From Clostridia bacterium (lineage in GTDB: Bacteria; Bacillota; Clostridia; UBA1212), in assembly GCA_017444825.1 (NCBI GenBank), contig JAFSVU010000038.1, positions 1 through 35,697 of the forward strand: a stretch of 35,697 nt of DNA, written 5' to 3'. The number at the start of each line of letters is the position of its first letter. Within the stretch, counting starts at the first letter, position 1. The notes under the pieces are model-generated. The model was given only the letters and a program-made list of their open reading frames with translations. It did not search any database and was not told the DNA's origin. Below are positions 23,650-31,548 of the stretch, piece after piece. Position numbers and translations under genes: made by a program.

Positions 23650-24634
23650 CAGCTTTCTCTGCATACTCCCTAAACATCTCAAGATAAACCTTATACCTCT
23701 CAAGCGGTACATCCGGCGGCGTCTGGTGATCGACACTTGGTACAAACCCGCCTGACTTCATGACCGGCAGAAGTCTCTCAAACTCATCTCTCATTTCTTT
23801 TTCGCCAATGCGCATAGTCATTTTATCAAATGCACCGATGAACAGAAAATCAGGATAGTCTTCCCTAAGCTTTACAATGTCGACACCGGCCTGGCGTTCC
23901 AGGGGCAGTACGCCTTCGATTCCCGCCCTCTTCAGCCAGGGTATCATCCTTGTGATATCGCCGTCGGAGTCAATGATTACCTTGGTTCCGTGTTCTTTAA
24001 TGAACGGTACGACTTTTCTGTAGTAAGGAAGCAGGAATTCGTCAAAGCTTGCCTCTGATATCATTGGTCCGTTGTTGTAGCTCATGTCCTCGCCGAAGGT
24101 CATAAAGTCGGGAGTCAGGATCTTATACATGCGCTCCATTTGGGATAGCTGGAATTCTGCCAGATCGTCAAGGATCCTGTGATAGAGCTCAGGCTGGTCA
24201 TAGAATGAATAGAGATGATTTTCGATTCCGAGTATAGTTCTTGGGAACCAGAAACCGCCGTCGAGGCTGAACCAGATGGGAAGATCGTCTGATTCATGCT
24301 TTGGCTTAAGCATTTCAAGCTCCTGAAATACCCAGTCGTTGTCCGGAAAAAGGTGTGGCAGGAGAGCTTCGTATTCATCCTCGTCCTCCGCTATCGGACC
24401 GCCCTCCCTTTCAGGCTGCGGACAAGAAGGCTTTTTGTGAGGAAGCCAATACTGCTTTTCTGCGTCAAGCCCAAGGTAAGGGCCGATGGTGTCCCATCCC
24501 AGTTCACTCGGGAGTCCCTGCTCACGCCAGTTATTTATGGTCTTGTCCCACCAGGCAGCCCACTCTATCATCGGAAGTCTGTCGTCTGGCTTTTCAAAGT
24601 TTAAAACCGCATTTAATCTGTCTCTGTTTTTCAT
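23642..24634 (-). CDS. Uroporphyrinogen decarboxylase-family protein (MtaA/methyltransferase-like)
   Basis: 330 aa from ATG 24634, with GGGTGA just upstream. A GTG three codons earlier is also possible. The fold is recognisable from DRLNAVLNFEKPDDRLPMIE at the start, the conserved glycine-rich FIGAFDKMTM segment and the end motif VPSVDHQTPPDVPLE. These occur in the stand-alone URO-D/corrinoid methyltransferase-like proteins of Clostridia. The usual metal-binding HSDGD reads IDSDGD here, so the His is missing. No corrinoid protein is encoded nearby. Heme synthesis is unlikely because no other heme genes are present. The substrate is unknown. It is 16 bp downstream of the carboxylesterase gene, and the stop TAA abuts a repeat cap. 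Confidence 0.72.
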   Translation of the reverse strand: MKNRDRLNAVLNFEKPDDRLPMIEWAAWWDKTINNWREQGLPSELGWDTIGPYLGLDAEKQYWLPHKKPSCPQPEREGGPIAEDEDEYEALLPHLFPDNDWVFQELEMLKPKHESDDLPIWFSLDGGFWFPRTILGIENHLYSFYDQPELYHRILDDLAEFQLSQMERMYKILTPDFMTFGEDMSYNNGPMISEASFDEFLLPYYRKVVPFIKEHGTKVIIDSDGDITRMIPWLKRAGIEGVLPLERQAGVDIVKLREDYPDFLFIGAFDKMTMRIGEKEMRDEFERLLPVMKSGGFVPSVDHQTPPDVPLERYKVYLEMFREYAEKAVS

Positions 24635-24658
24635 GATCTTCACCCGCCCAAAAGACGC

Positions 24659-26437
24659 TCAATATTCGCCCTCCTGCATTTTGTCCAGTATCCCGAACAA
24701 ATTGATTTTCCTTTCCGTTTCTTTAACCATCTTTGTTTCAGTATCAAAATTCATGTAGGATATCGAATCCTCATTTATATTCCATTCCTTGAGTGTGTAG
24801 GAAGGATCGCCGTATTTCACAAAATCAAGGAAAGTCTGCGACATCTTCCTCATAAGCGCCCTGTCAGTTTCGTCGTAAAGCCCCGATCTTTCCGGAATGT
24901 TTCCGTAGAAGTATACTTCTTCGCCGCTGTGCCATGGGCCGAGGCGCCCGTTGGTTTTTGAAAAATAATACTCATAGACCGGTATCCCGCCTTTAACAGC
25001 AAGTCTGTTAAGACAGTAATGAGGATAATCGAAGAAAACCGCCCCGTATATCTCCGCCCACATGGTGTCGGCCTCTTCATCGGAGCCGGGCAGGTAGACA
25101 GAAAGCACTTCGTCTGAGTAATCGCCAAAGTAATCTTTCACATTTTTAACGAAAGACTCTTTGTCAGTTTTAGTGAACATTATAAACGCAGCGCTTTCCT
25201 CTTTATTGAAACCGTGGAGGATCGCCTCTTCGTTGGTCTCACCGAGTTTGTATGATTCATAAGGTGTTTTATCAAGGACGTAGCCGTCAATGGTTATATG
25301 ATGCTGGGTATACGCTTCTTTGGTGAGTTTTGACGCGGGAAGCTTTCTAAGCTCTGAGACGTTATTTACGCCGTATCTATTTAGAAGCTCTCTGCCGGAT
25401 TCAAGTGCCTCTTCAAATGATCTGAAAGAATGGGGAGGTTCTTTTGGTGCAACTGTGGAGCTTTCAAGTATGGTCCTTTTGAAAAGCCCTTTGGCGAGTT
25501 TGGACGCGGAAAGAGCGCTGACACAGGCAGCTCCTGCGGATTCTCCCGCAAGTGTAACGTTACCGGGATCACCACCGAAAGACTCAATGTTATCACGGAC
25601 CCATTCAAGCGCTTTTATCTGGTCTAACAGTCCGTAATTTCCTGTTGTAGCGTTTTCAGACTCACCTGCCAGCTCATCGAGAGCCAGGAAGCCGTAGATG
25701 CCAAGCCTGTAGCCCATATTGACGACGATGATACCTTCTTTTGCAAGGTTTTCTCCACTGTAATCCTCATACCAGGGCTGTCCGGTTTGAAGCGATCCGC
25801 CGTGGATATAAACAAGCACGGGAAGATTTTCTTCTGTGTTTCTTTCTGCAGGACGCCAAACATTAATATAAAGAGCATCCTCCGAAACCGCAGGCATGTA
25901 ATTATCGGTAAAATCAAACCACCTGTAGTCGTGATAACCTATTATCTGAGCCAGACTGTAGTATATGCTCACGTTTCTCGGCTGCATTGCCATTGGCGCG
26001 AAAGTATCGCACTCGAGTACGCCCTCCCATTTATCGGGGTCCTCCGGCTCTTTCCATCTTAATTCTCCCACCGGCGCTTTTGCGTATGGAATGCCGGCGA
26101 AGAGTTCAACTGTTCTGTCTTTGTTAACAACGCCTGAAACTTTTCCGTCGTTTATGGTTATGACATCTGTTTTAATTTTGCTGCCTTCAAACGATTTGAC
26201 CCTCTTCATAGGCGGATAGGTTAAAAAGTAAATACCGGCAAGGATCACAAAGAAAAGTATCCATGCCAGGACACCGAAAAGAGGCTTACCCTTTAAAACG
26301 CCTGTCTCCCAAAGAATTATAAACCCGGTAAAGACAGCTCCCGTAAGGAACAGACTAAGCACTGTGTTTGACGACAGGTCGAGCAAAACTATGTAAAGTA
26401 TAAGCAGTAATGCGATTATTATGCGTCTTGCGATCAT
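24659..26437 (-). CDS. Membrane-anchored type B carboxylesterase
   Basis: 592 aa. Residues 1-75 contain two or three membrane helices (5-22, 25-43, 55-73). The alpha/beta-hydrolase domain outside includes GIPYAKAPVGELRW, VLVYIHGGSLQTG (oxyanion hole, near 207-219), GNVTLAGESAG (nucleophile Ser300) and WHSGEEVYFYG with the catalytic His. The acidic member lies in or near GFNKEES. It should hydrolyse carboxyl esters of small molecules or decorated glycans at the cell surface. Anchoring by an N-terminal membrane bundle is uncommon for this family, which is usually cytoplasmic or secreted. The start ATG overlaps the SGNH hydrolase stop by 4 bp (ATGA), so the two esterases are translationally coupled. 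Confidence 0.85.
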   Translation of the reverse strand: MIARRIIIALLLILYIVLLDLSSNTVLSLFLTGAVFTGFIILWETGVLKGKPLFGVLAWILFFVILAGIYFLTYPPMKRVKSFEGSKIKTDVITINDGKVSGVVNKDRTVELFAGIPYAKAPVGELRWKEPEDPDKWEGVLECDTFAPMAMQPRNVSIYYSLAQIIGYHDYRWFDFTDNYMPAVSEDALYINVWRPAERNTEENLPVLVYIHGGSLQTGQPWYEDYSGENLAKEGIIVVNMGYRLGIYGFLALDELAGESENATTGNYGLLDQIKALEWVRDNIESFGGDPGNVTLAGESAGAACVSALSASKLAKGLFKRTILESSTVAPKEPPHSFRSFEEALESGRELLNRYGVNNVSELRKLPASKLTKEAYTQHHITIDGYVLDKTPYESYKLGETNEEAILHGFNKEESAAFIMFTKTDKESFVKNVKDYFGDYSDEVLSVYLPGSDEEADTMWAEIYGAVFFDYPHYCLNRLAVKGGIPVYEYYFSKTNGRLGPWHSGEEVYFYGNIPERSGLYDETDRALMRKMSQTFLDFVKYGDPSYTLKEWNINEDSISYMNFDTETKMVKETERKINLFGILDKMQEGEY

Positions 26438-27027
26438 TTTGAACCTTCCATTTGTTTAGTAACCAATGCGTCAAAAAACGCCTGTGCAATTATAGCTGAG
26501 CCTTCCGGTGAAGGATGCCCGCCGTCATCAGAATACGTGTCCCGCCCTTCTCTATAGGCCTCGTGCAGCCTGTCTCCGGCAGGCACGAATATCGCGTCGT
26601 GCTCTTTTGCGGCTTTCACGTAAGCGCTTTTGAGAAGTTCCTGCATCTCCTCGTGGGTCCAGCCTTTTTCAACAAGAAGAGGCGATCCGTCGGGTCTTCC
26701 CCAGGTCTGATATAATGCGGGCCTTGCACCGTTCTCTCTTATATAAGGCATAAACTCCCGCACGCTCTTTAGAAAAGTCTCAGGGTTTGACGCAGGCCTT
26801 ACGCTCATCTCCTGAAGCACAACGTAATCAAATTTGTATTGATTCAAAAGCTCCTTGGCTCTTCTGCCGCAGTCATTGTCGTTTGAGACAAAATGGGCAA
26901 TGGTATATCCTCCGCAGGTAACGCTCATAACTTCAGCATCAACACAGTTGCGAGCGCAGATATCTTTAAAAAGCTCGGGCATGTTATTGTAAAATGTGTA
27001 GCTGTTTCCAAGGAAAAGAACTCTCAT
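26434..27027 (-). CDS. SGNH/GDSL-type hydrolase
   Basis: 197 aa from ATG 27027. GGAG lies 10-13 bases upstream, while the GTG at 27057 has no such site. The SGNH blocks are present: FLGNSYTFYNN (catalytic Ser near 8), VTCGGYTIAHF, VVLQEMS and DDGGHPSPEGS with Asp and His. It has no signal peptide, so it is predicted to be cytoplasmic, in contrast to its coupled partner. It probably deacylates a small ester substrate, perhaps in the same catabolic route as the carboxylesterase. It is the first gene of the 27027 to 23642 minus-strand operon. Confidence 0.82.
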   Translation of the reverse strand: MRVLFLGNSYTFYNNMPELFKDICARNCVDAEVMSVTCGGYTIAHFVSNDNDCGRRAKELLNQYKFDYVVLQEMSVRPASNPETFLKSVREFMPYIRENGARPALYQTWGRPDGSPLLVEKGWTHEEMQELLKSAYVKAAKEHDAIFVPAGDRLHEAYREGRDTYSDDGGHPSPEGSAIIAQAFFDALVTKQMEGSK

Positions 27028-27059
27028 GATGTATATAACTCCGGTAAGGTTTTTCACTC

Positions 27060-27098
27060 ATTTCACAACATGAAGATAGGTGTCCTCATATGTGAAAT
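27060..27098. repeat. Inverted repeat upstream of the SGNH operon
   Basis: ATTTCACA (27060-27067) and TGTGAAAT (27091-27098) are perfect arms. ATGA/TCAT pairs just inside. It lies 33-71 bases before the SGNH start and about 36 bp from the divergent promoter at 27135. It could be an operator for one or both directions, or a leader hairpin of the minus operon. Confidence 0.5.
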
Positions 27099-27134
27099 TC
27101 TACTTTAAATGCTCTTTGGTGTCAATAAAACAAA

Positions 27135-27163
27135 TTGAACAAATTCATGAAATGTGATATAAA
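27135..27163 (+). promoter_or_regulatory. Promoter of the GGDEF-EAL gene
   Basis: TTGAAC (27135-27140), 17-bp spacer, TATAAA (27158-27163). It gives a leader of about 90 bases. Confidence 0.65.
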
Positions 27164-27218
27164 TACTCTAATTGTTTCTGCAAAAAAGAAAGCACGAAAA
27201 GCGTTTAAAAACATAAAA

Positions 27219-27257
27219 TCCTTGGATAATTACGGTTATCCGGAAAGGACTTTTTTT
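27219..27257 (+). promoter_or_regulatory. Leader hairpin that covers the Shine-Dalgarno, followed by T7
   Basis: GGATAA (27224-27229) pairs with TTATCC (27236-27241), and TCCTT (27219-27223) pairs with AAGGA (27245-27249) across a 3-base bulge. AAGGA is part of the Shine-Dalgarno (AAAGGA) of the GGDEF-EAL gene, and TTTTTTT follows right before CT-ATG. The structure can therefore act as an SD-hiding hairpin or as a weak terminator. No c-di-GMP riboswitch aptamer is recognisable in front of it. Confidence 0.6.
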
Positions 27258-27259
27258 CT

Positions 27260-30200
27260 ATGACAATAACCAAGGCGGCCCGCAACAGGCATCTGGGACT
27301 ATCAGTTAAGGCTTTCGCTTTTCCTCTTTTGATCATTGTCGCTATATTACATATCATAATCATTGTTCTCATCATTGACGTAAACAGATCAAGTACGATG
27401 CTTTCGGAGCTTATGAAAAGATCCGGCGAGTATCAGATTGACGCAACCAGTATGCAGGGAACAAATACCGTTCTTTCGGAAACGAGCGCAAACTACATAC
27501 AGCGGGCCGGGATTACGCCGAACGACATAAATGTTCAGCCTTTAAGCACTTACGCCAAGGAACTTGACGCGGACACCAGGAGCTTCAGATTGTTGGAAAA
27601 ATTCAGGACCTATGACGTCAGCGAAGAGGTTCTGTCAAATTTCGAACAGGCAGCAGAGCTCTGCGATCAGATGACTGAAGTTCAGCTTCATGCCATATCT
27701 CTTGTACGATCCGTGTATCCTTTCCCGGATATTTACCCTGCGCTTAAAAACATACCCAATGTAGAGCTTACTGAAGAAGAAAAGAATATGTCAGATGAGG
27801 AGAGAGTCTCTCTTGCAAAGTCCATGATCTTAGACAAGGATTATGCCCAGCTTCGCTATAAGATCTCGGGCTTTATCGATAACTGCACCCGTATTCTTCA
27901 AGACGAATTCAATACAGCTTCCGCGGAGGCCCAGCATCACGTGTCCATTGTACGTCTTTTCCTTTGGATATCGGTGTTTGTTATCATAGCGTTTCTGCTC
28001 ATAACGTTTATAATGTTTTATCAGCTGATATTAAAACCTGTTCGCATCTGTTCCGAGAAGATCGATGAAAACAAGCGAATTGACGAAGTCAGGGCTATCC
28101 GCGAGCTGAAGATACTTATAAACTCACATAACAATCTCTGGTCACGCAGAAATAAGCTGGAGTCTATTTTAAGAGCCGAGGCCGAGACAGACTCTCTTAC
28201 GGGCCTTCCCAACCGTTTCAGCATGGAAACGAATATCATGAAAAATGAATCGTTTTCCGGATCCCTCGGCGTCCTCTGGTTCGATGTAAACTATCTTAAA
28301 ATAACCAATGACACAAAGGGTCATCTCGCGGGCGACCACCTTCTCAAAACTTCCGCTGCCTGCATAAAAGAGTGCTTTGCCGAAAACGCAGGAGAAAACT
28401 GCTACCGAATCGGCGTCGATGAATTCGTCGTCTTCTTAATGAACTGCACCGAGAGTGATATCTTAAAACGTATTGAAGCTTTCAACAAAGCTCTTGAAAG
28501 AGAAAATATATCAGTATCTGTCGGCTATGCATTTGAGGAAAACGCCAATGACAACTGCTTCCATCGCCTTATAGATCAGGCTGACCAGATGATGTATGAG
28601 CAGAAAAAGATCACCCACGATAACAGCAAGAACGACACCGCGGTTATTGCCGATATGGTTTTAAACGAAAACCGTTATGACAGCCTGACGGGACTTCCCA
28701 GTATAAGCTTTTTCTTTGAGCTTTCGGAGCCGGAGAGAGATGCTATTCTTCAAAACAGCGGCCGCCCTGCCCTCCTTTATTTCGACCTTAACGGTATGAA
28801 ATATTACAACCATAAGTACGGTTTCGCCAGCGGAGACAATCTTCTCCGTTCCTTTGCCGATATTCTTGCACGTCTCTTCGGAAGAAATTTCTGCAGCCAT
28901 GTGGGTGCGGATCACTTTGCCGTCCTTACGGATGAAGAAGGACTTGAGGAAAAGCTTAACAAACTGTTCGACGAATGGGCGGATATGAACAAAAGCACTC
29001 CCATTCCTGTAAGCGTAGGCATTTTCAGACATTGGGACAAGACCATATCACCCGGCATTGCGTATGACAGGTCCAAGCTTGCCTGCGACGCGCTAAAGGG
29101 AACTTATTCATCTTCTTTCAAGTATTACAGTGATGAGCTGAACGAAGCATATCTTAAGAAAAAATATATACTTGAGAATTTTGACAGAGCTCTTTCCGAG
29201 AACTGGATCAAAGTATTCTACCAGCCCATCGTAAGGATCATCAATAAAAATGTGACTGATCTCGAGGCGCTTGCAAGATGGGATGATCCTGAAAAAGGAT
29301 TCTTAAGTCCTGCGGATTTCATACCTTATCTTGAAGAGGCGGGCCTAATCTATAAGCTTGATCTCTACGTTCTTGACAGAGTGCTGGAACACATGCAGGA
29401 AAAGGACGAAGAGGGACTTTATCTTGTACCCCACTCCATCAATCTTTCAAGGTCGGATTTTGACTCCTGTGATATTGTGGATGAGATAACAAAGAGAGTC
29501 GACAATGCAGGCATAAATCGTAGGAAGATCTGTATTGAGATCACTGAAAGCGTTATCGGCCGTGATTTTGATTTCATGAAAACGCAGATAGACCGTTTCC
29601 AGCAGCTGGGATTCCATGTGTGGATGGATGATTTCGGAAGCGGCTATTCCTCACTCGACGTCCTTCAGAGTATAAAATTTGAGCTTATAAAGTTTGATAT
29701 GAACTTTATGCGTAAACTTGACGAAAGCGAAGACGGCAGGATCATACTTTCCGAACTTATGAAGATGGCCACAGCACTCGGCGTTGACACTATCTGCGAA
29801 GGAATCGAGACCGAGAATCAGTCCAGATTCCTTGAGGAAACCGGATGTGCGAAGCTTCAGGGCTATTATTTCAGCAAGCCTCAGCCCCATGAAGTGATCA
29901 AACAGTGGAACAAAAACGCTAAACTGAACGGTTACGAAAACCCTGACGAATCGGTTTATTTTGATTCGATTTGCCGCGCAAATCTGTTCAACCTTGGCGT
30001 TATTGAAGAAGAGTACAAAGGCGTTCTTAAGAATACATACAGTGTGCTTCCAATTGGCGTGATCGAGATCCATGACGGCAATTCCACCAGGTTCTTAAGA
30101 TGCAACCAGTCCTACAGAGATTTTGCAAAGCATTATTTTGCCCTTGATATTACGAATCTGGGTCCGGACTTTGTGGAATTTGACGCTGCTTTCATGAAAA

Positions 30201-30364
30201 ATGTGGTGCAGAAGTGCTGCGTTGAGGGTACAAGCACGTTTTATGACGATAAAAGGCCTGACGGAACCGTGATCCACTCATTTGCCCAGAGAATAAGCAG
30301 GAACCCGGTCACCGGAAATGATGCCATTGTCGTGGCTGTGCTTTCTATATCCAAAAACGAATAA
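27260..30364 (+). CDS. Membrane GGDEF-GGDEF-EAL protein, probable c-di-GMP phosphodiesterase
   Basis: 1034 aa. Membrane helices at about 15-40 and 232-258 frame an extracellular sensory region of about 190 residues. A first GGDEF-like domain (about 308-450) has GVDEF near 383 and a second (about 470-625) has GADHF near 549. Both signature loops are degenerate, so cyclase activity is doubtful. The EAL domain (about 645-895) keeps LEALARW (EAL near 668), INLSRSDF, EITES, MDDFGSGYSSL (near 789) and GIET, and should hydrolyse c-di-GMP. A C-terminal PAS-like segment (about 910-1034) follows, with PIGVIEIHDGN and a PxG-type turn. It is likely a receptor whose degenerate GGDEF domains bind nucleotide allosterically. 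It is convergent with a cyclase gene. Confidence 0.9.
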   Translation: MTITKAARNRHLGLSVKAFAFPLLIIVAILHIIIIVLIIDVNRSSTMLSELMKRSGEYQIDATSMQGTNTVLSETSANYIQRAGITPNDINVQPLSTYAKELDADTRSFRLLEKFRTYDVSEEVLSNFEQAAELCDQMTEVQLHAISLVRSVYPFPDIYPALKNIPNVELTEEEKNMSDEERVSLAKSMILDKDYAQLRYKISGFIDNCTRILQDEFNTASAEAQHHVSIVRLFLWISVFVIIAFLLITFIMFYQLILKPVRICSEKIDENKRIDEVRAIRELKILINSHNNLWSRRNKLESILRAEAETDSLTGLPNRFSMETNIMKNESFSGSLGVLWFDVNYLKITNDTKGHLAGDHLLKTSAACIKECFAENAGENCYRIGVDEFVVFLMNCTESDILKRIEAFNKALERENISVSVGYAFEENANDNCFHRLIDQADQMMYEQKKITHDNSKNDTAVIADMVLNENRYDSLTGLPSISFFFELSEPERDAILQNSGRPALLYFDLNGMKYYNHKYGFASGDNLLRSFADILARLFGRNFCSHVGADHFAVLTDEEGLEEKLNKLFDEWADMNKSTPIPVSVGIFRHWDKTISPGIAYDRSKLACDALKGTYSSSFKYYSDELNEAYLKKKYILENFDRALSENWIKVFYQPIVRIINKNVTDLEALARWDDPEKGFLSPADFIPYLEEAGLIYKLDLYVLDRVLEHMQEKDEEGLYLVPHSINLSRSDFDSCDIVDEITKRVDNAGINRRKICIEITESVIGRDFDFMKTQIDRFQQLGFHVWMDDFGSGYSSLDVLQSIKFELIKFDMNFMRKLDESEDGRIILSELMKMATALGVDTICEGIETENQSRFLEETGCAKLQGYYFSKPQPHEVIKQWNKNAKLNGYENPDESVYFDSICRANLFNLGVIEEEYKGVLKNTYSVLPIGVIEIHDGNSTRFLRCNQSYRDFAKHYFALDITNLGPDFVEFDAAFMKNVVQKCCVEGTSTFYDDKRPDGTVIHSFAQRISRNPVTGNDAIVVAVLSISKNE

Positions 30365-30393
30365 AGATATGAACTTTGAATAGAATAATCAAT

Positions 30394-30434
30394 AAGAGTG
30401 GCCACCGGATCTTGAACGGTAACCACTCTTTTTA
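30394..30434. terminator. Terminator between convergent c-di-GMP genes
   Basis: AAGAGTGG (30394-30401) pairs with CCACTCTT (30423-30430), with an internal CCG/CGG pair, followed by TTTTTATT. The left flank AATAAG gives a weaker run on minus, so it may serve both genes. Confidence 0.8.
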
Positions 30435-30459
30435 TTGCAAATCTATATCTCTTATTCTT

Positions 30460-31548
30460 TTAACCCCTGTTTTCTCTGCCGTTTGACTTTCCGTTTTCTC
30501 TGTAATACTTTTCTTTCACTTCATACATCATCATATCGGATTCTCGAAGCATTTCTTCGACATTCTTTTGACCGTCTCCGGAAAAACTGTAACCAATGGC
30601 ACAGTTGTATTTGGTATCACCAACGTCGGCCTCAATACGTTTTATGAGCGCATCCATATCTTCTCTTGATGTTTTACGGCAAAGTATCACAAACTCATCT
30701 CCGCCGACCCTGTAGCCAAACTGCCTGGCTTTAAGGGCTCTCCGGAAGCACAGAGCAAGAGTCAGTAGCGCTTCATCCCCTGCGGCGTGTCCCTGCGTGT
30801 CATTAATTACCTTCAGACCGTTCATATCGATCGATATAAGTGCGGTGATCTCTTCGGGATTTTTTGATATATCCGCGTGATATGCGTGGCGGTTAAGCAG
30901 CTCAGTCAGCGAATCTTTTTTTGTCTGCTGAAGTATTTCGAAAACGTAATATACGAAAATAGCTATTGCGATCGTCGGGCAGAATATGCTTGAAAAATCA
31001 CTGCCGAAAACGAATGGAAAGATAAGCCCTGAAAGAAGAGCCAAACTTAGGAAAATGATCGGTATTATCTCCATCCATTTCTTATTGCATCTTTTTATCA
31101 GAAGATAAACAAGGGCAAGGCTATAGAGTCCGGCAACGATAAAAGGAAGGTAACCAAGGATCCCGCGGGAGAAGGTGTTGTCCTCATTAATCTTGAAGAC
31201 GATGCCGGTAAATATTGAAACTATATCGATCACGCCAAGGACCATAGATGGAATGAAAATCAACCAGGTCTGTTTTTTGACAAGCGTATACATGATCTGT
31301 GCGATTATGAACGGCGTTGAACTGTATCGTATCGCCATAAGAATGCTTCTAAGTATTCTGTATTCCGGATATGCATTAATGCTGAACTCCACAAATACAA
31401 CGAGAGAAAGCAGAAAAACACCGACTATCAAAACGTACATGCGCCTGATGGTTCTTTTATCCAAAAAGACGGTAATGTGTAGTGCAATTGCAAAAGCAGC
31501 CAAAACCAGTATCAAAGACCAGTTTTGAAGCAAATACTCTTTGATCAT
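30460..31548 (-). CDS. 7-TM diguanylate cyclase
   Basis: 362 aa. Seven membrane helices (about 10-28, 37-56, 66-90, 97-117, 130-151, 160-182, 186-204) precede a GGDEF domain with DSLTELLNRHAY, SIDMNGLKVINDTQGHAAGDE and an intact GYRVGGDEFVIL (282-286). It should make c-di-GMP from two GTP. The usual RxxD inhibitory site before the signature is absent (KARQFGYR), so feedback inhibition through it is unlikely. The C-terminus is short, basic and Asn/Arg-rich. The ATG overlaps the SGNH stop by 4 bp, which couples cyclase production to an esterase gene. The convergent neighbour is the likely opposing phosphodiesterase. Confidence 0.93.
   Translation of the reverse strand: MIKEYLLQNWSLILVLAAFAIALHITVFLDKRTIRRMYVLIVGVFLLSLVVFVEFSINAYPEYRILRSILMAIRYSSTPFIIAQIMYTLVKKQTWLIFIPSMVLGVIDIVSIFTGIVFKINEDNTFSRGILGYLPFIVAGLYSLALVYLLIKRCNKKWMEIIPIIFLSLALLSGLIFPFVFGSDFSSIFCPTIAIAIFVYYVFEILQQTKKDSLTELLNRHAYHADISKNPEEITALISIDMNGLKVINDTQGHAAGDEALLTLALCFRRALKARQFGYRVGGDEFVILCRKTSREDMDALIKRIEADVGDTKYNCAIGYSFSGDGQKNVEEMLRESDMMMYEVKEKYYRENGKSNGRENRG

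Noticed and set aside
27164-27259. c-di-GMP (GEMM) riboswitch before the GGDEF-EAL gene
   Set aside because: The leader lacks the conserved GEMM-I or GEMM-II core sequences. Only one SD-hiding hairpin is present.
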